In this document: piece by piece, positions 8,530-15,860 of the stretch
Position numbering within the stretch: the stretch's first letter is position 1
How the letters are laid out: each line of letters opens with the position of its first letter
Origin: Pseudomonas shirazensis
GTDB taxonomy: Bacteria; Pseudomonadota; Gammaproteobacteria; Pseudomonadales; Pseudomonadaceae
Assembly: GCF_014268785.2 (NCBI RefSeq)
Contig: NZ_JABWRD020000001.1
Span: 1,935,001-1,999,000, forward strand
Direction of reading: 5' to 3'
Length of the DNA stretch: 64,000 nt
Translations under genes and position numbers: made by a program
Notes under the pieces: generated by a model
What the model saw: only the letters and a program-made list of their open reading frames with translations
Databases searched by the model: none
Told to the model about the DNA's origin: nothing

Positions 8530-9687
8530 TCAGGCTCCTTTGCCAGGGTGTTGTCGAGTCGCCTGCCGCCGAGCGGCGTAGGTACTTGTGGGTGTGGGGA
8601 TCTTGGCCTGGACCGGCTCAATCTCGTCGTCAGCAGGCGGCAGGCTGTTGTCGATCTCGAAGCCCTTGCCAGAGCCAACCAGCTTGTCGAACAACCTCGC
8701 ACGTACCGCACCGGCGTCCAGCCCGGCCTGCACGAACTCAGCAGTCATTTCAGGAAGGCGAGCAGCGACACATAGGTCTCGCACCGATTTGGCACGGGTC
8801 AACGCAGCCTGCACGGTCGCTTCATCTGCCAGCTTGGTGGACGCAATCAACGGCGCGACCAAGTTGCTAATGCCGGCAGTGGCGCAGGCCTTGGTGATCA
8901 TCAGGGCCAATGCCGTTGAATCGGCCTCTGTCGGCGCAGGCGGATCATCAACTGCCGGCGGATCGTCTTGAACCAAAGGCTCGGCCTGGCTGGCAGTGAG
9001 CTGATCGAGCAGCGCTTGCGGCGTCTGCCGATATCGCGCCATGGCAGCCCCCTGCCCCAGGCAGGCTTGAACCTTGACGCCATTGCCGATCTCGTCAGCC
9101 AGCCCCAGGGCGAGTGACTCCTGAGCCGTGAGCCAGGTCTCGTCGTTGACCATGCGCCGCAGTTCAGCATCATCGATGTCCGGCGCTTTGGCCTTGTAGG
9201 CCGCAATGATCGCCTCGAAGGTCTGGTCGAGCACATCCGCCACCCGGCGAAGATCCTCGGCATCCCCACCCGCCAACGTCCATGGGTTGTGGATCATGAA
9301 CATCGCGTTCGAGGCCATGACGATCCGATGCGCACCGCAGGCCGCTACGCTGCCGGCGCTCGCGGCCAGCGCGTCGATCCGGGCAGTGCATCGCTCACCC
9401 AGCCGGCTGAGCGCGTTATGAATGGCGAGGCCGTCGAAGAGGTCACCGCCGATGGTGTTGAAGGCGACGACAACTGGCGAAGCTCCATCGTCAGCGGCTT
9501 TAAGATCCTGAATGAACTGGCTGGCCGTGATGCCCCAGGTGCCAATCTCGCCGTAGATGAAGATCTCGATGGTTTTTGATTCAGACTCGCCGTCAGCCGT
9601 GGCATTGATCTTGTACCAGCTCTCGTCCTCCACCTGCAGGGCGGTTTTGGCCTTGTTGAAGATGCGAAACGGCATCAACTTTTTCAT
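8530..9687 (-). CDS. Head maturation protease, ClpP-like (S14), with scaffold tail
   Basis: A 385-residue protein. Residues 40-210 form the ClpP/S49-like fold, with the probable nucleophile Ser110 in ALAASAGS and the probable catalytic His133 in MIHNPW. Residues 240-385 are low in recognisable structure and probably serve as the scaffolding segment, as in lambda gpC/Nu3. It cleaves capsid assembly proteins inside the prohead. The start overlaps the portal stop by ATGA. An in-frame ATG five codons later is an alternative start. Confidence 0.9.
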   Translation of the reverse strand: MKKLMPFRIFNKAKTALQVEDESWYKINATADGESESKTIEIFIYGEIGTWGITASQFIQDLKAADDGASPVVVAFNTIGGDLFDGLAIHNALSRLGERCTARIDALAASAGSVAACGAHRIVMASNAMFMIHNPWTLAGGDAEDLRRVADVLDQTFEAIIAAYKAKAPDIDDAELRRMVNDETWLTAQESLALGLADEIGNGVKVQACLGQGAAMARYRQTPQALLDQLTASQAEPLVQDDPPAVDDPPAPTEADSTALALMITKACATAGISNLVAPLIASTKLADEATVQAALTRAKSVRDLCVAARLPEMTAEFVQAGLDAGAVRARLFDKLVGSGKGFEIDNSLPPADDEIEPVQAKIPTPTSTYAARRQATRQHPGKGA

Positions 9688-11174
9688 TTCGTTTCCTTTT
9701 GATCGGACTCGTCGGCATCGTCATCAATCGCGGACAAGGTGCTGTAGTTGAGGCCCAGTGCCTGTGCACGGGCGATGTCGGCGGCGTTCTCTTCGTCTAC
9801 GATTTCAGCGTCGGTGCCCGCGCGCAGACACATCTCGCTGCGTGAGGTGAAGCCGGCTTTGACTTCGAGCATGCGGGCTTGAACATCCTGTACTGGCTGG
9901 ATGTAAGCCCAGCCCTGCGGTACCCATCGCGTGCGCAGGTATTCGCGGCGCCGTTGGGTGTAGTCATCCAGATCGAGGGCGCCTGACAGAACAGCCATGT
10001 CCATCCAGGCACGCCGCACCGGGCGGCACAGCTGGTGGACGTACACCGAAAACTGGAGCTGCTCGAGCCGGCGGCGGAACTCGTTCAGCACAACCCTGAT
10101 CACCCGGTCGTTGACCCCGCGCATATCGCCCGTCATCAGCTCGTAAGGCAGGCCCGCGCCCGCCGCTGCAGCGGTGAGCTGCTGCCGCATGAAGTCGGGG
10201 TAGTTGTTGCCGCCGTCCGGCGGGTCCGAGAACTCGACCTGCTCACCCGGCAGCAGCTCCTGCATCGTGCCCGGCTCCAGCCCTACCATCGGCGTGAAGC
10301 CGTCGCGGTCGTAGCTGACTGGTGCCCCGGTCACCATGTCGATCTGCGGCGGGCCTTCCGGTGCGGGCTTGCGGATGAAGCCTGCGAACAGATTGGCCAC
10401 CTCTTGCCGAAACAGGACCGCATCGTCGTAACTGTCCAGGCTGCGCAACCGCTTCAATACCGGCGCCAACCGGGGAACGCCACGCAATTGACCTGGTTCA
10501 AGTGACTCGAAGATGTGCAGCATCTGCTCGGCAGGCACACGCACCAGGGCGTTGTACCCAGCATTGAGCGAGGTCTTGTCACTGGGATGGTTGCGATAGC
10601 ACCAGTAAGCCACGCGCCGCCCGAGGCTGTTGATCTCAATGCCGGCACGGATCACATTGCCGGATCGGGTCACTTCAAACTTATCGTGTGGCACGAACTC
10701 GGGCGAGAGACATTGCAGCTGCAGCGGCACCGCCAGGTCATCTTCGAGACGCCGAGGACGCAGCCGCACGAAACACTCGCCCGACTGCTCGACCGTTCGC
10801 GCCACCAACGCCTGCTGGCCGTAAAAGTCGGTCAGCTCATCGGCGTCGGACTCGTCTACCCAGTCCTCCCACAGCACCTGCATGACCTTGCGCAGCGCCT
10901 TGTCGATGAGCCTCGGCTGCGGCGTGATGCCTGTACCGATGAGGTTGCTGACCCGCTTGTCGATGACATTGGCTGCATATGGATCATTGCGCACAGCCGC
11001 TCGCGAACGCGAGCGCAGGTTGCGCAGGGCCGGCATGATCAGACTGTTAGGCCCCGTGTCCGGTGCATCCCAGTTAGATGAGCGCCGTCCCTCGGCAGCG
11101 CCTTCGTAGCTGGCCTTGATCCGCTCGGGAACCAGTACGCCAGAACGCGTAAGGGAAATGTAACGGCCGCTCAC
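9684..11174 (-). CDS. Portal protein (lambda gpB family)
   Basis: A 496-residue portal subunit, normal for the lambda portal family. Recognisable parts are AAVRNDPYAANVIDKRVSNLIGTGI near residue 60-85, DGFTPMVGLEPGTMQELLPGE near 285-305 and LPYELMTGDMRGVNDRVIR near 340-360. It forms the 12-fold ring through which DNA is packed. The start codon is GTG at 11174, in a GTGA overlap with the gpW stop. Confidence 0.95.
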   Translation of the reverse strand: MSGRYISLTRSGVLVPERIKASYEGAAEGRRSSNWDAPDTGPNSLIMPALRNLRSRSRAAVRNDPYAANVIDKRVSNLIGTGITPQPRLIDKALRKVMQVLWEDWVDESDADELTDFYGQQALVARTVEQSGECFVRLRPRRLEDDLAVPLQLQCLSPEFVPHDKFEVTRSGNVIRAGIEINSLGRRVAYWCYRNHPSDKTSLNAGYNALVRVPAEQMLHIFESLEPGQLRGVPRLAPVLKRLRSLDSYDDAVLFRQEVANLFAGFIRKPAPEGPPQIDMVTGAPVSYDRDGFTPMVGLEPGTMQELLPGEQVEFSDPPDGGNNYPDFMRQQLTAAAAGAGLPYELMTGDMRGVNDRVIRVVLNEFRRRLEQLQFSVYVHQLCRPVRRAWMDMAVLSGALDLDDYTQRRREYLRTRWVPQGWAYIQPVQDVQARMLEVKAGFTSRSEMCLRAGTDAEIVDEENAADIARAQALGLNYSTLSAIDDDADESDQKETK

Positions 11175-11377
11175 AGGCCCTTACCTCCGTGGTAAAGCCG
11201 GACAACGCGGGAACGCGGCCCCGCAGCTTTGGCCAGTTCGGTACGGATCAGGTCACGTGCCTTGATCAGCTCGTCGACCGACCGATACTCAACCGTGCGG
11301 TCGCTGTATCGAACGACCTTTTCGCCGCGCGCAATCGCACGCTCGACAGCGGCGAGGTGTGCTTGTGTGTATGCCAT
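11171..11377 (-). CDS. Head-tail joining protein W (lambda gpW-like)
   Basis: A 68-residue protein, the size of lambda gpW (68). The pattern LAAVERAIARGEKVVRYSDRTVEYRSVDEL is typical of the family: two helices and a short beta hairpin. It plugs the portal after packaging and gives the tail its binding platform. It sits between large terminase and portal genes, the lambda order A-W-B. Confidence 0.93.
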   Translation of the reverse strand: MAYTQAHLAAVERAIARGEKVVRYSDRTVEYRSVDELIKARDLIRTELAKAAGPRSRVVRLYHGGKGL

Positions 11378-11378
11378 G

Positions 11379-13421
11379 TCAGCGTCTCTTCAGGTAGCCG
11401 CTACTCGAGCTGCGGCGTTGCATTGGTTTCGGTGCCGGTCGCGGCGGCGGTGGAGGCGGCGAAGCAGGCCGGGCTGGCGGCGGCGTGGTGTCACGTGGGG
11501 TGGCCGAGTCGGATGGATCATCGTCATCGTCATGGTCATCTGCCTCGGTGACTGGCGGCTGCACAGCCACCGGTTCATCGAACAATCCAGCCTGTGCCAG
11601 GGCCTGCCGAAGCTTGTCCCAGTCGTGCTCGCCGTAGCGATGCAAGTTGAGGTAATAGGCCATGGCGAGGTTGTACACCATCAGGTCAAGCGCTTCGTTT
11701 CGGTCTGCCTTGCCCTTCACCCACTCAATCCGCTTGTAACCTTTGACGTAGCGAGCAACCTTGCGCTCGGCGACGCACTGCTGAAAGAACTCATCGGGAA
11801 GGTCCTTGGCAAAGTGCACCGCACCTGGTCCAGCCTCGAAGCTGTAGCGGTTGTAGATCCAATCCTTGGCGGTGTCGGTGCCGATCATCCACAGCTCGGC
11901 GCCATGGCGTTCGGTCTGACCTTTCCAGGTCACATCCACCAGCGAGGGGCGCTGGGCAATAACCGGTCGCCCCGGTTTGCTCGCGCCCTTGATCGCGAAG
12001 ATGTTGCGCCAACGTCGCACTCGGCAGAACTGATAAACCTCATGGGTGTGGTGACCACCAGAGTCGATGCCCGTTGCCAGAATGCCGAGGCCAACGCCGC
12101 AGGGATGGCGGTACCGCACCTTCAGCCGCTCATCAAGCAAAGCCCAGGTGCGGTCGTCGGCTGGGTCGCCGGGGATGACCTGGTGATCGACCACCCACCG
12201 TTCCATACCGACGCCCCAGCCGATCACCATCAGCTCGAGGCGGTTGGCCTGCACATCGACAGCGGCAGTCAGCACCAGCACGCCGACGGTCAACGAACCG
12301 AGGACATAGTTCTCCTGAAGCGCGCGGGCTTGCAGTACATCGGCCTTGGTCTGCTCGACCGCACTGTCCCAGACCTTGGCCAAGCGGGTGTTATAGAACA
12401 CCTGCATGGGTTCGAGATCGCCTCGATCCTGCGCCCGCTTGGCTTTCTGAAACTGCTTGGCCAGCGCGGACCATGAGGTCCAGCCCAACGGCGCATACAG
12501 GGCGTTGAGGTGAAAGCCGACTGTTTCGCCGTCGCCTTGGGCGTGGCCACGCCACTCGCCTTTGGCCAGCATCTCACCCTTGTGGTGTTCTTCGATCAGC
12601 ACGTCGCATTCAGGACCGGCGCACTGGTAGTGAACGGTAGCGAAGTCAGCCGAATACAGAAGGCGCTCCCACTCCAGCGTTTGCATGTGCCCGCAGGACG
12701 GACACGGCACGTAGAAGTGTCGCTGATCGCTGGCCTGGAACAGGTCATCGATCCGGGACGCGCCCTTGATGGTCGGCGAGCTGGAGAAGTAAAACTTGGC
12801 GTTGCGGCCGAAGGTACTGCCACGGGTCTCCGCCAGTTCGATGGGGTCGCCCTCCTCGTCCACGTCGACATCCCAACGATCCACCTCGTCGCCGTAGACG
12901 TAGCGCGCGGACAGCTCTGCCAGGTTGGAGGCCGAGCCAGCCGTGGTCGCATAAAGGGTACCGCCCTCAAACTCCTTGGTGTCCATGGTGTTGCGTGCAT
13001 CGCGCGAGCGGGACGTGGCGACACGTTCGCGCAGCACTGGGGTCGCGGCAATGGTTTTGCCCATCCGACCAGAAACACGCTTGGCCAGGGTAAGGCTCGG
13101 CAGCAGTGTCAGGATGTTGGATGGCGACATGTGGATCAGCGCGCCGATCCAGTTGAGCGCGATCTGCGTTTTCATCAGCTGCGATGCAACCATCGTCACC
13201 ACCCGTTTGCACGGATGGGCAGGTGACAGGCAGCGCATGGGTTCACGGGCGTATGGGGTCCGGGCAGTGCGGTATTGACCTGGCTCGGCTGCACCGGTGT
13301 CACGCGGGATCCGCATGTACTCGTCAGCCCACTCATCCACCCACAACTCTGGGTCGGGCTGTAGCCCACGGCAATACCCAGCGCGGTACACCTTCGCACC
13401 GTCTGCGTATCCGGTGGGCAT
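11379..13421 (-). CDS. Terminase large subunit (GpA family)
   Basis: A 680-residue packaging ATPase and nuclease of the lambda gpA family. A Walker-A-like segment lies at residues 78-91 (VASQLMKTQIALNW) and the Walker B/acidic motif at 174-183 (YVYGDEVDRW). A zinc-type C-x2-C is present in FYVPCPSCGHMQTLEW near 235. The final 50 residues are proline- and aspartate-rich and may contact the portal. It starts 4 bp after the small subunit gene. The lambda-type family implies packaging from a cos site. Confidence 0.95.
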   Translation of the reverse strand: MPTGYADGAKVYRAGYCRGLQPDPELWVDEWADEYMRIPRDTGAAEPGQYRTARTPYAREPMRCLSPAHPCKRVVTMVASQLMKTQIALNWIGALIHMSPSNILTLLPSLTLAKRVSGRMGKTIAATPVLRERVATSRSRDARNTMDTKEFEGGTLYATTAGSASNLAELSARYVYGDEVDRWDVDVDEEGDPIELAETRGSTFGRNAKFYFSSSPTIKGASRIDDLFQASDQRHFYVPCPSCGHMQTLEWERLLYSADFATVHYQCAGPECDVLIEEHHKGEMLAKGEWRGHAQGDGETVGFHLNALYAPLGWTSWSALAKQFQKAKRAQDRGDLEPMQVFYNTRLAKVWDSAVEQTKADVLQARALQENYVLGSLTVGVLVLTAAVDVQANRLELMVIGWGVGMERWVVDHQVIPGDPADDRTWALLDERLKVRYRHPCGVGLGILATGIDSGGHHTHEVYQFCRVRRWRNIFAIKGASKPGRPVIAQRPSLVDVTWKGQTERHGAELWMIGTDTAKDWIYNRYSFEAGPGAVHFAKDLPDEFFQQCVAERKVARYVKGYKRIEWVKGKADRNEALDLMVYNLAMAYYLNLHRYGEHDWDKLRQALAQAGLFDEPVAVQPPVTEADDHDDDDDPSDSATPRDTTPPPARPASPPPPPPRPAPKPMQRRSSSSGYLKRR

Positions 13422-13425
13422 AGGC

Positions 13426-14007
13426 TCAGCTCTGTGTCATAGCTTGCTCAAGGTCGGCACCGTTCAATCGGATCGCGTCTTCAAAGACACGCCGGAAGGC
13501 GCCAGTGAGATGTTTTTCTATCTGCCAAGGATCGGTCATCGCGGCCAACTCGGCGGCGAGCTGGGGAGCGAGACCAAACATCAGGTCTCTGACCATCCGG
13601 CCTGCGGAATAGGCCGCGTCCTCAACGGACTTACGGTCCACCAAATTGCCTTGAGTCTTGTGAAATTCAGACTCGGCTAACTGAGCCAGGTAGTACTCGC
13701 GGTGGGCTTTGGATCGCTGAAAATTGAAACCACTGCCCGGAGCCAGATCCGGTTGCTGCACCGCAGGTGTGTCGGCCGTCGGTTGGAGCTGGCTACGGAC
13801 ATCCCGATCAATTCGGTTTTCTTCGTGCCGAGCTGCGACAGCCGCTTTGCTCGGATCAGCCGATTCAGCTAGCAGCAACTCTGTTGCTTTCACATCCACC
13901 TTGCCGTCGACGGTGAGTACAAGGCGGTCCTGTTTAGTTAGCTTTGAAACGTAGGATTTCGACCATCCATTGCGGGCGGCGAACTCCGACTTGGTCAGGT
14001 AAAGCAT
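13426..14007 (-). CDS. Terminase small subunit (Nu1-like)
   Basis: A 193-residue DNA-recognition subunit. Residues 1-30 form a winged-helix start (LYLTKSEFAARNGWSKSYVSKLTKQ), as in lambda gpNu1. Residues 100-185 probably carry the oligomerisation and gpA-binding part. It lies directly upstream of the large terminase and just downstream of a 173-bp gene-free segment with repeated motifs that could be its binding region. Confidence 0.88.
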   Translation of the reverse strand: MLYLTKSEFAARNGWSKSYVSKLTKQDRLVLTVDGKVDVKATELLLAESADPSKAAVAARHEENRIDRDVRSQLQPTADTPAVQQPDLAPGSGFNFQRSKAHREYYLAQLAESEFHKTQGNLVDRKSVEDAAYSAGRMVRDLMFGLAPQLAAELAAMTDPWQIEKHLTGAFRRVFEDAIRLNGADLEQAMTQS

Positions 14008-14040
14008 GTCGATTCTTCCAGTTTACCCAATGATTTCAGG

Positions 14041-14123
14041 GGGGTTAACCAGTTCACCGCAGTTCACTAAGCTGGTGAACCAGCTGCTAACACAGAAGCG
14101 CGGGTTTCCCGTCCCGTAACCCG
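14041..14123. other. Repeat cluster upstream of terminase genes; candidate cos/terminase-binding site
   Basis: The 173-bp space between holin and small terminase genes holds GTTCAC at 14052 and 14062 (10 bp apart, one helical turn) and an inverted copy at 14074-14080. A separate inverted repeat follows, CGGGTT (14101-14106) and AACCCG (14118-14123). In lambda-type phages cos lies just upstream of the small terminase gene. The nick position cannot be read from sequence. Confidence 0.4.
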
Positions 14124-14180
14124 GCCATATCGCCAGGGTCCCCTGCCTTTTCCGAAGTGATCGGCACCGATTCTTAGCGG

Positions 14181-14528
14181 TCATCTCCCATTCTCACCGT
14201 TCTGTGGTGGTACTTCGCAAAGACCCAGCCGCTTGGCTGCCCATCGTTCGTATAAACCGATAGCGACATCTGCACCGGCCATCGCTGTTAAGCATCCGAT
14301 GGCTCCAGCAGACCAAATAGACATACCCGCCGAGTAGAGGAGCAAGATGGTCGACAATCCACAAACGACGCATGCTCCTGACCGTAGGACGATCCGACGA
14401 ACTAAGGACCAACCACTTACACCTGCTTTATCTGCTCGCCACATTTCTCCAGACACACCACCGACAAGGGACATGATAATTACCATCCAAATAGGCATCT
14501 CGATTAACGTCTGTTGCTCATGGGTCAT
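14181..14528 (-). CDS. Holin-like membrane protein (LydA family)
   Basis: A 115-residue protein with three predicted membrane segments, about residues 9-27 (PIWMVIIMSLVGGVSG), 42-60 (IVLRSGACVVCGLSTILLL) and 66-86. The arrangement resembles the LydA/holin-3 family. The ATG at 14528 has a GGAG site 8 bp upstream; an ATG 12 codons earlier is less likely. It would open the inner membrane at lysis. No endolysin or spanin gene is next to it, so the remaining lysis genes must be elsewhere, probably left of the window. Confidence 0.75.
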   Translation of the reverse strand: MTHEQQTLIEMPIWMVIIMSLVGGVSGEMWRADKAGVSGWSLVRRIVLRSGACVVCGLSTILLLYSAGMSIWSAGAIGCLTAMAGADVAIGLYERWAAKRLGLCEVPPQNGENGR

Positions 14529-14545
14529 GAATCGCTCCAAGATGT

Positions 14546-14561
14546 CGATTGAGATCAATCG
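14546..14561. promoter_or_regulatory. Operator-like dyad between divergent holin and cargo gene
   Basis: A perfect 7-bp inverted repeat with a 2-bp centre, CGATTGA-GA-TCAATCG, lies in the 52-bp gap between the holin gene (minus) and the gene at 14581 (plus). It could bind a regulator of either gene. No clear -35/-10 pair was found. Confidence 0.4.
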
Positions 14562-14580
14562 CACAAGTTAAAGGGGCTGT

Positions 14581-14943
14581 ATGGAATACTTTAATAACAT
14601 CCTCGCCACAGTGGGATCTGTGGCTGCAATTCTCAGCGGATGGGTCACGTGGATCAGGACCACCGCAGATGAGCGCGAAAAGCTCAAACAGACGCTAATT
14701 TCTCTGTGCTCTAACTCAGTCAAGAGTCTGACCGTGGGAGTGGCGTTCGGCGCGGGGCTAGTGAACTGGTGGGAGGTTTATCAATTTGGACAGATGGAAT
14801 CTGCACCTTCACGCAAAGACATCCTCGTTCTCCTCATGACTGGATGGAATGGGATGTTTTATACGTTCGCCGCCTTACTTGTGGCAGCGCTGTGGGCGAA
14901 ACAGGCACGGGACAAAAAATACCCTATTCACTCACAGACCTAA
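14581..14943 (+). CDS. Small membrane protein, candidate prophage cargo gene (moron)
   Basis: A 120-residue protein of no recognised family, with three predicted membrane segments (about 8-26, 47-66 and 90-107) and a charged segment TADEREKLKQ between the first two. It is on the plus strand while all genes around it are on the minus strand. It has a good AAGGGG ribosome site and its own intrinsic terminator, so it can be expressed independently. That is the usual layout of a lysogeny-expressed cargo gene such as superinfection exclusion, but no function is shown. Being next to the holin, it could also be a holin partner. Confidence 0.75.
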   Translation: MEYFNNILATVGSVAAILSGWVTWIRTTADEREKLKQTLISLCSNSVKSLTVGVAFGAGLVNWWEVYQFGQMESAPSRKDILVLLMTGWNGMFYTFAALLVAALWAKQARDKKYPIHSQT

Positions 14944-14951
14944 CAGAGTGA

Positions 14952-14974
14952 AGCCCCGGTATTCGGGGCTTTTT
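14952..14974 (+). terminator. Intrinsic terminator of the plus-strand cargo gene
   Basis: A 7-bp stem (14952-14958 and 14964-14970, loop of 5) is followed by TTTT. It lies 8 bp after the stop codon of the gene at 14581. Confidence 0.9.
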
Positions 14975-15070
14975 GAGGAAGGGACCAAGCGCACTTTTCA
15001 TATCGTGGCGCCTTTTTACCGGCTAACTGCAAAACCGAACAGAGGCTATTTTCGGTTCGCCGCCACGACG

Positions 15071-15532
15071 CTACTTCGGCGCACCCTCGGCGCAGCCACG
15101 GCGCATTCCGACCCGACGAACGGTATTGCTTCGATACGGCCCGGAACGCGCAATGATGATCCTGACCACCTGCAGGTGCAGCGCATCAAGCCAGTTCCAG
15201 TAGGTGCGCTCAGCATCCTCCGCCAAGCCCACTTCCCTCATCTGCTCGCGAATGGGAGCACCATGCAGGTAGCGAAATCTGGCCAACCGTGCCAATACCT
15301 CACCCCGATCATCACGGCGCTCCAGCTCAGCAACCGCAGCGTCGACTTCGGCGGCGGCGCGATCCATACCTAAACCACCTGCCGGGATACTGGACCCAGT
15401 AGCACCGCCGCGAGGGGCAGCGCCTTTCCACTGCATGATCGTGCCCATCTGGCTACCCACGCCGGCCTCCAGGCCAAAGCGTGCCCGCTGCTCGGCCCAA
15501 TGGCGCATGAGGTCATCAACATCCTTTTTCAT
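15071..15532 (-). CDS. Q-like late regulator candidate
   Basis: A 153-residue protein beginning MKKDVDDLMRHWAEQRARFG. The middle part (RGEVLARLARFRYLHGAPIREQMREVGLAEDAERTYWNWLDALH, in segments) looks like a helix-turn-helix similar to the antitermination-Q/ArpU group. Its place, after replication and before holin and terminase, is where lambda Q lies. No zinc-binding cysteine pair is visible. The assignment rests on position and general pattern, and a structural role cannot be excluded. Confidence 0.55.
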   Translation of the reverse strand: MKKDVDDLMRHWAEQRARFGLEAGVGSQMGTIMQWKGAAPRGGATGSSIPAGGLGMDRAAAEVDAAVAELERRDDRGEVLARLARFRYLHGAPIREQMREVGLAEDAERTYWNWLDALHLQVVRIIIARSGPYRSNTVRRVGMRRGCAEGAPK

Positions 15533-15557
15533 GAGTCAAATACCCCGCAAACCGCAA

Positions 15558-15847
15558 CCCAACACATATTCAGCCAACCCAACACAAACCCAACACAATT
15601 AAAAACCAATGAAATCAATGTATTAATAAAAAGTGTGTTGAGTGTGTTGGGTTTGTTGGGTATTTCAGTCCTCGCATAGAGTTTTTTTCTGGCAGTGATG
15701 GAGGGTTGAGAATTCACGCGCATGCGCGCGCGCGCGAAAAAACCCAACACACCCAACACACATTGCCGCCAAGCCAGTGATTCCGGGACTTCTGGATGTG
15801 TTGAGTTGGCCAACCGAACCCGACACAAACCCAACACACCCAACACA
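15558..15847. repeat. Iteron-like array of CCCAACACA; candidate replication origin
   Basis: The 328-bp gene-free segment (15533-15860) holds twelve copies of a 9-mer, CCCAACACA. Exact forward copies begin at 15558, 15578, 15589, 15743, 15752, 15830 and 15839; a forward copy with one change is at 15819. Reverse copies begin at 15634 (one change), 15643 (exact), 15652 (one change) and 15797 (one change). Several abut head-to-tail at exactly 9 bp. An AT-rich tract (15597-15633) lies between the first and second clusters. It directly follows the primase-helicase gene, which fits an origin bound by a phage initiator. Confidence 0.7.
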
Positions 15848-15860
15848 CTTATTGATGTAG

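Noticed and set aside
15540..15860. CRISPR-like repeats
   Set aside because: The unit is only 9 bp, occurs in both orientations and at irregular spacing; no spacers of constant length and no cas genes.
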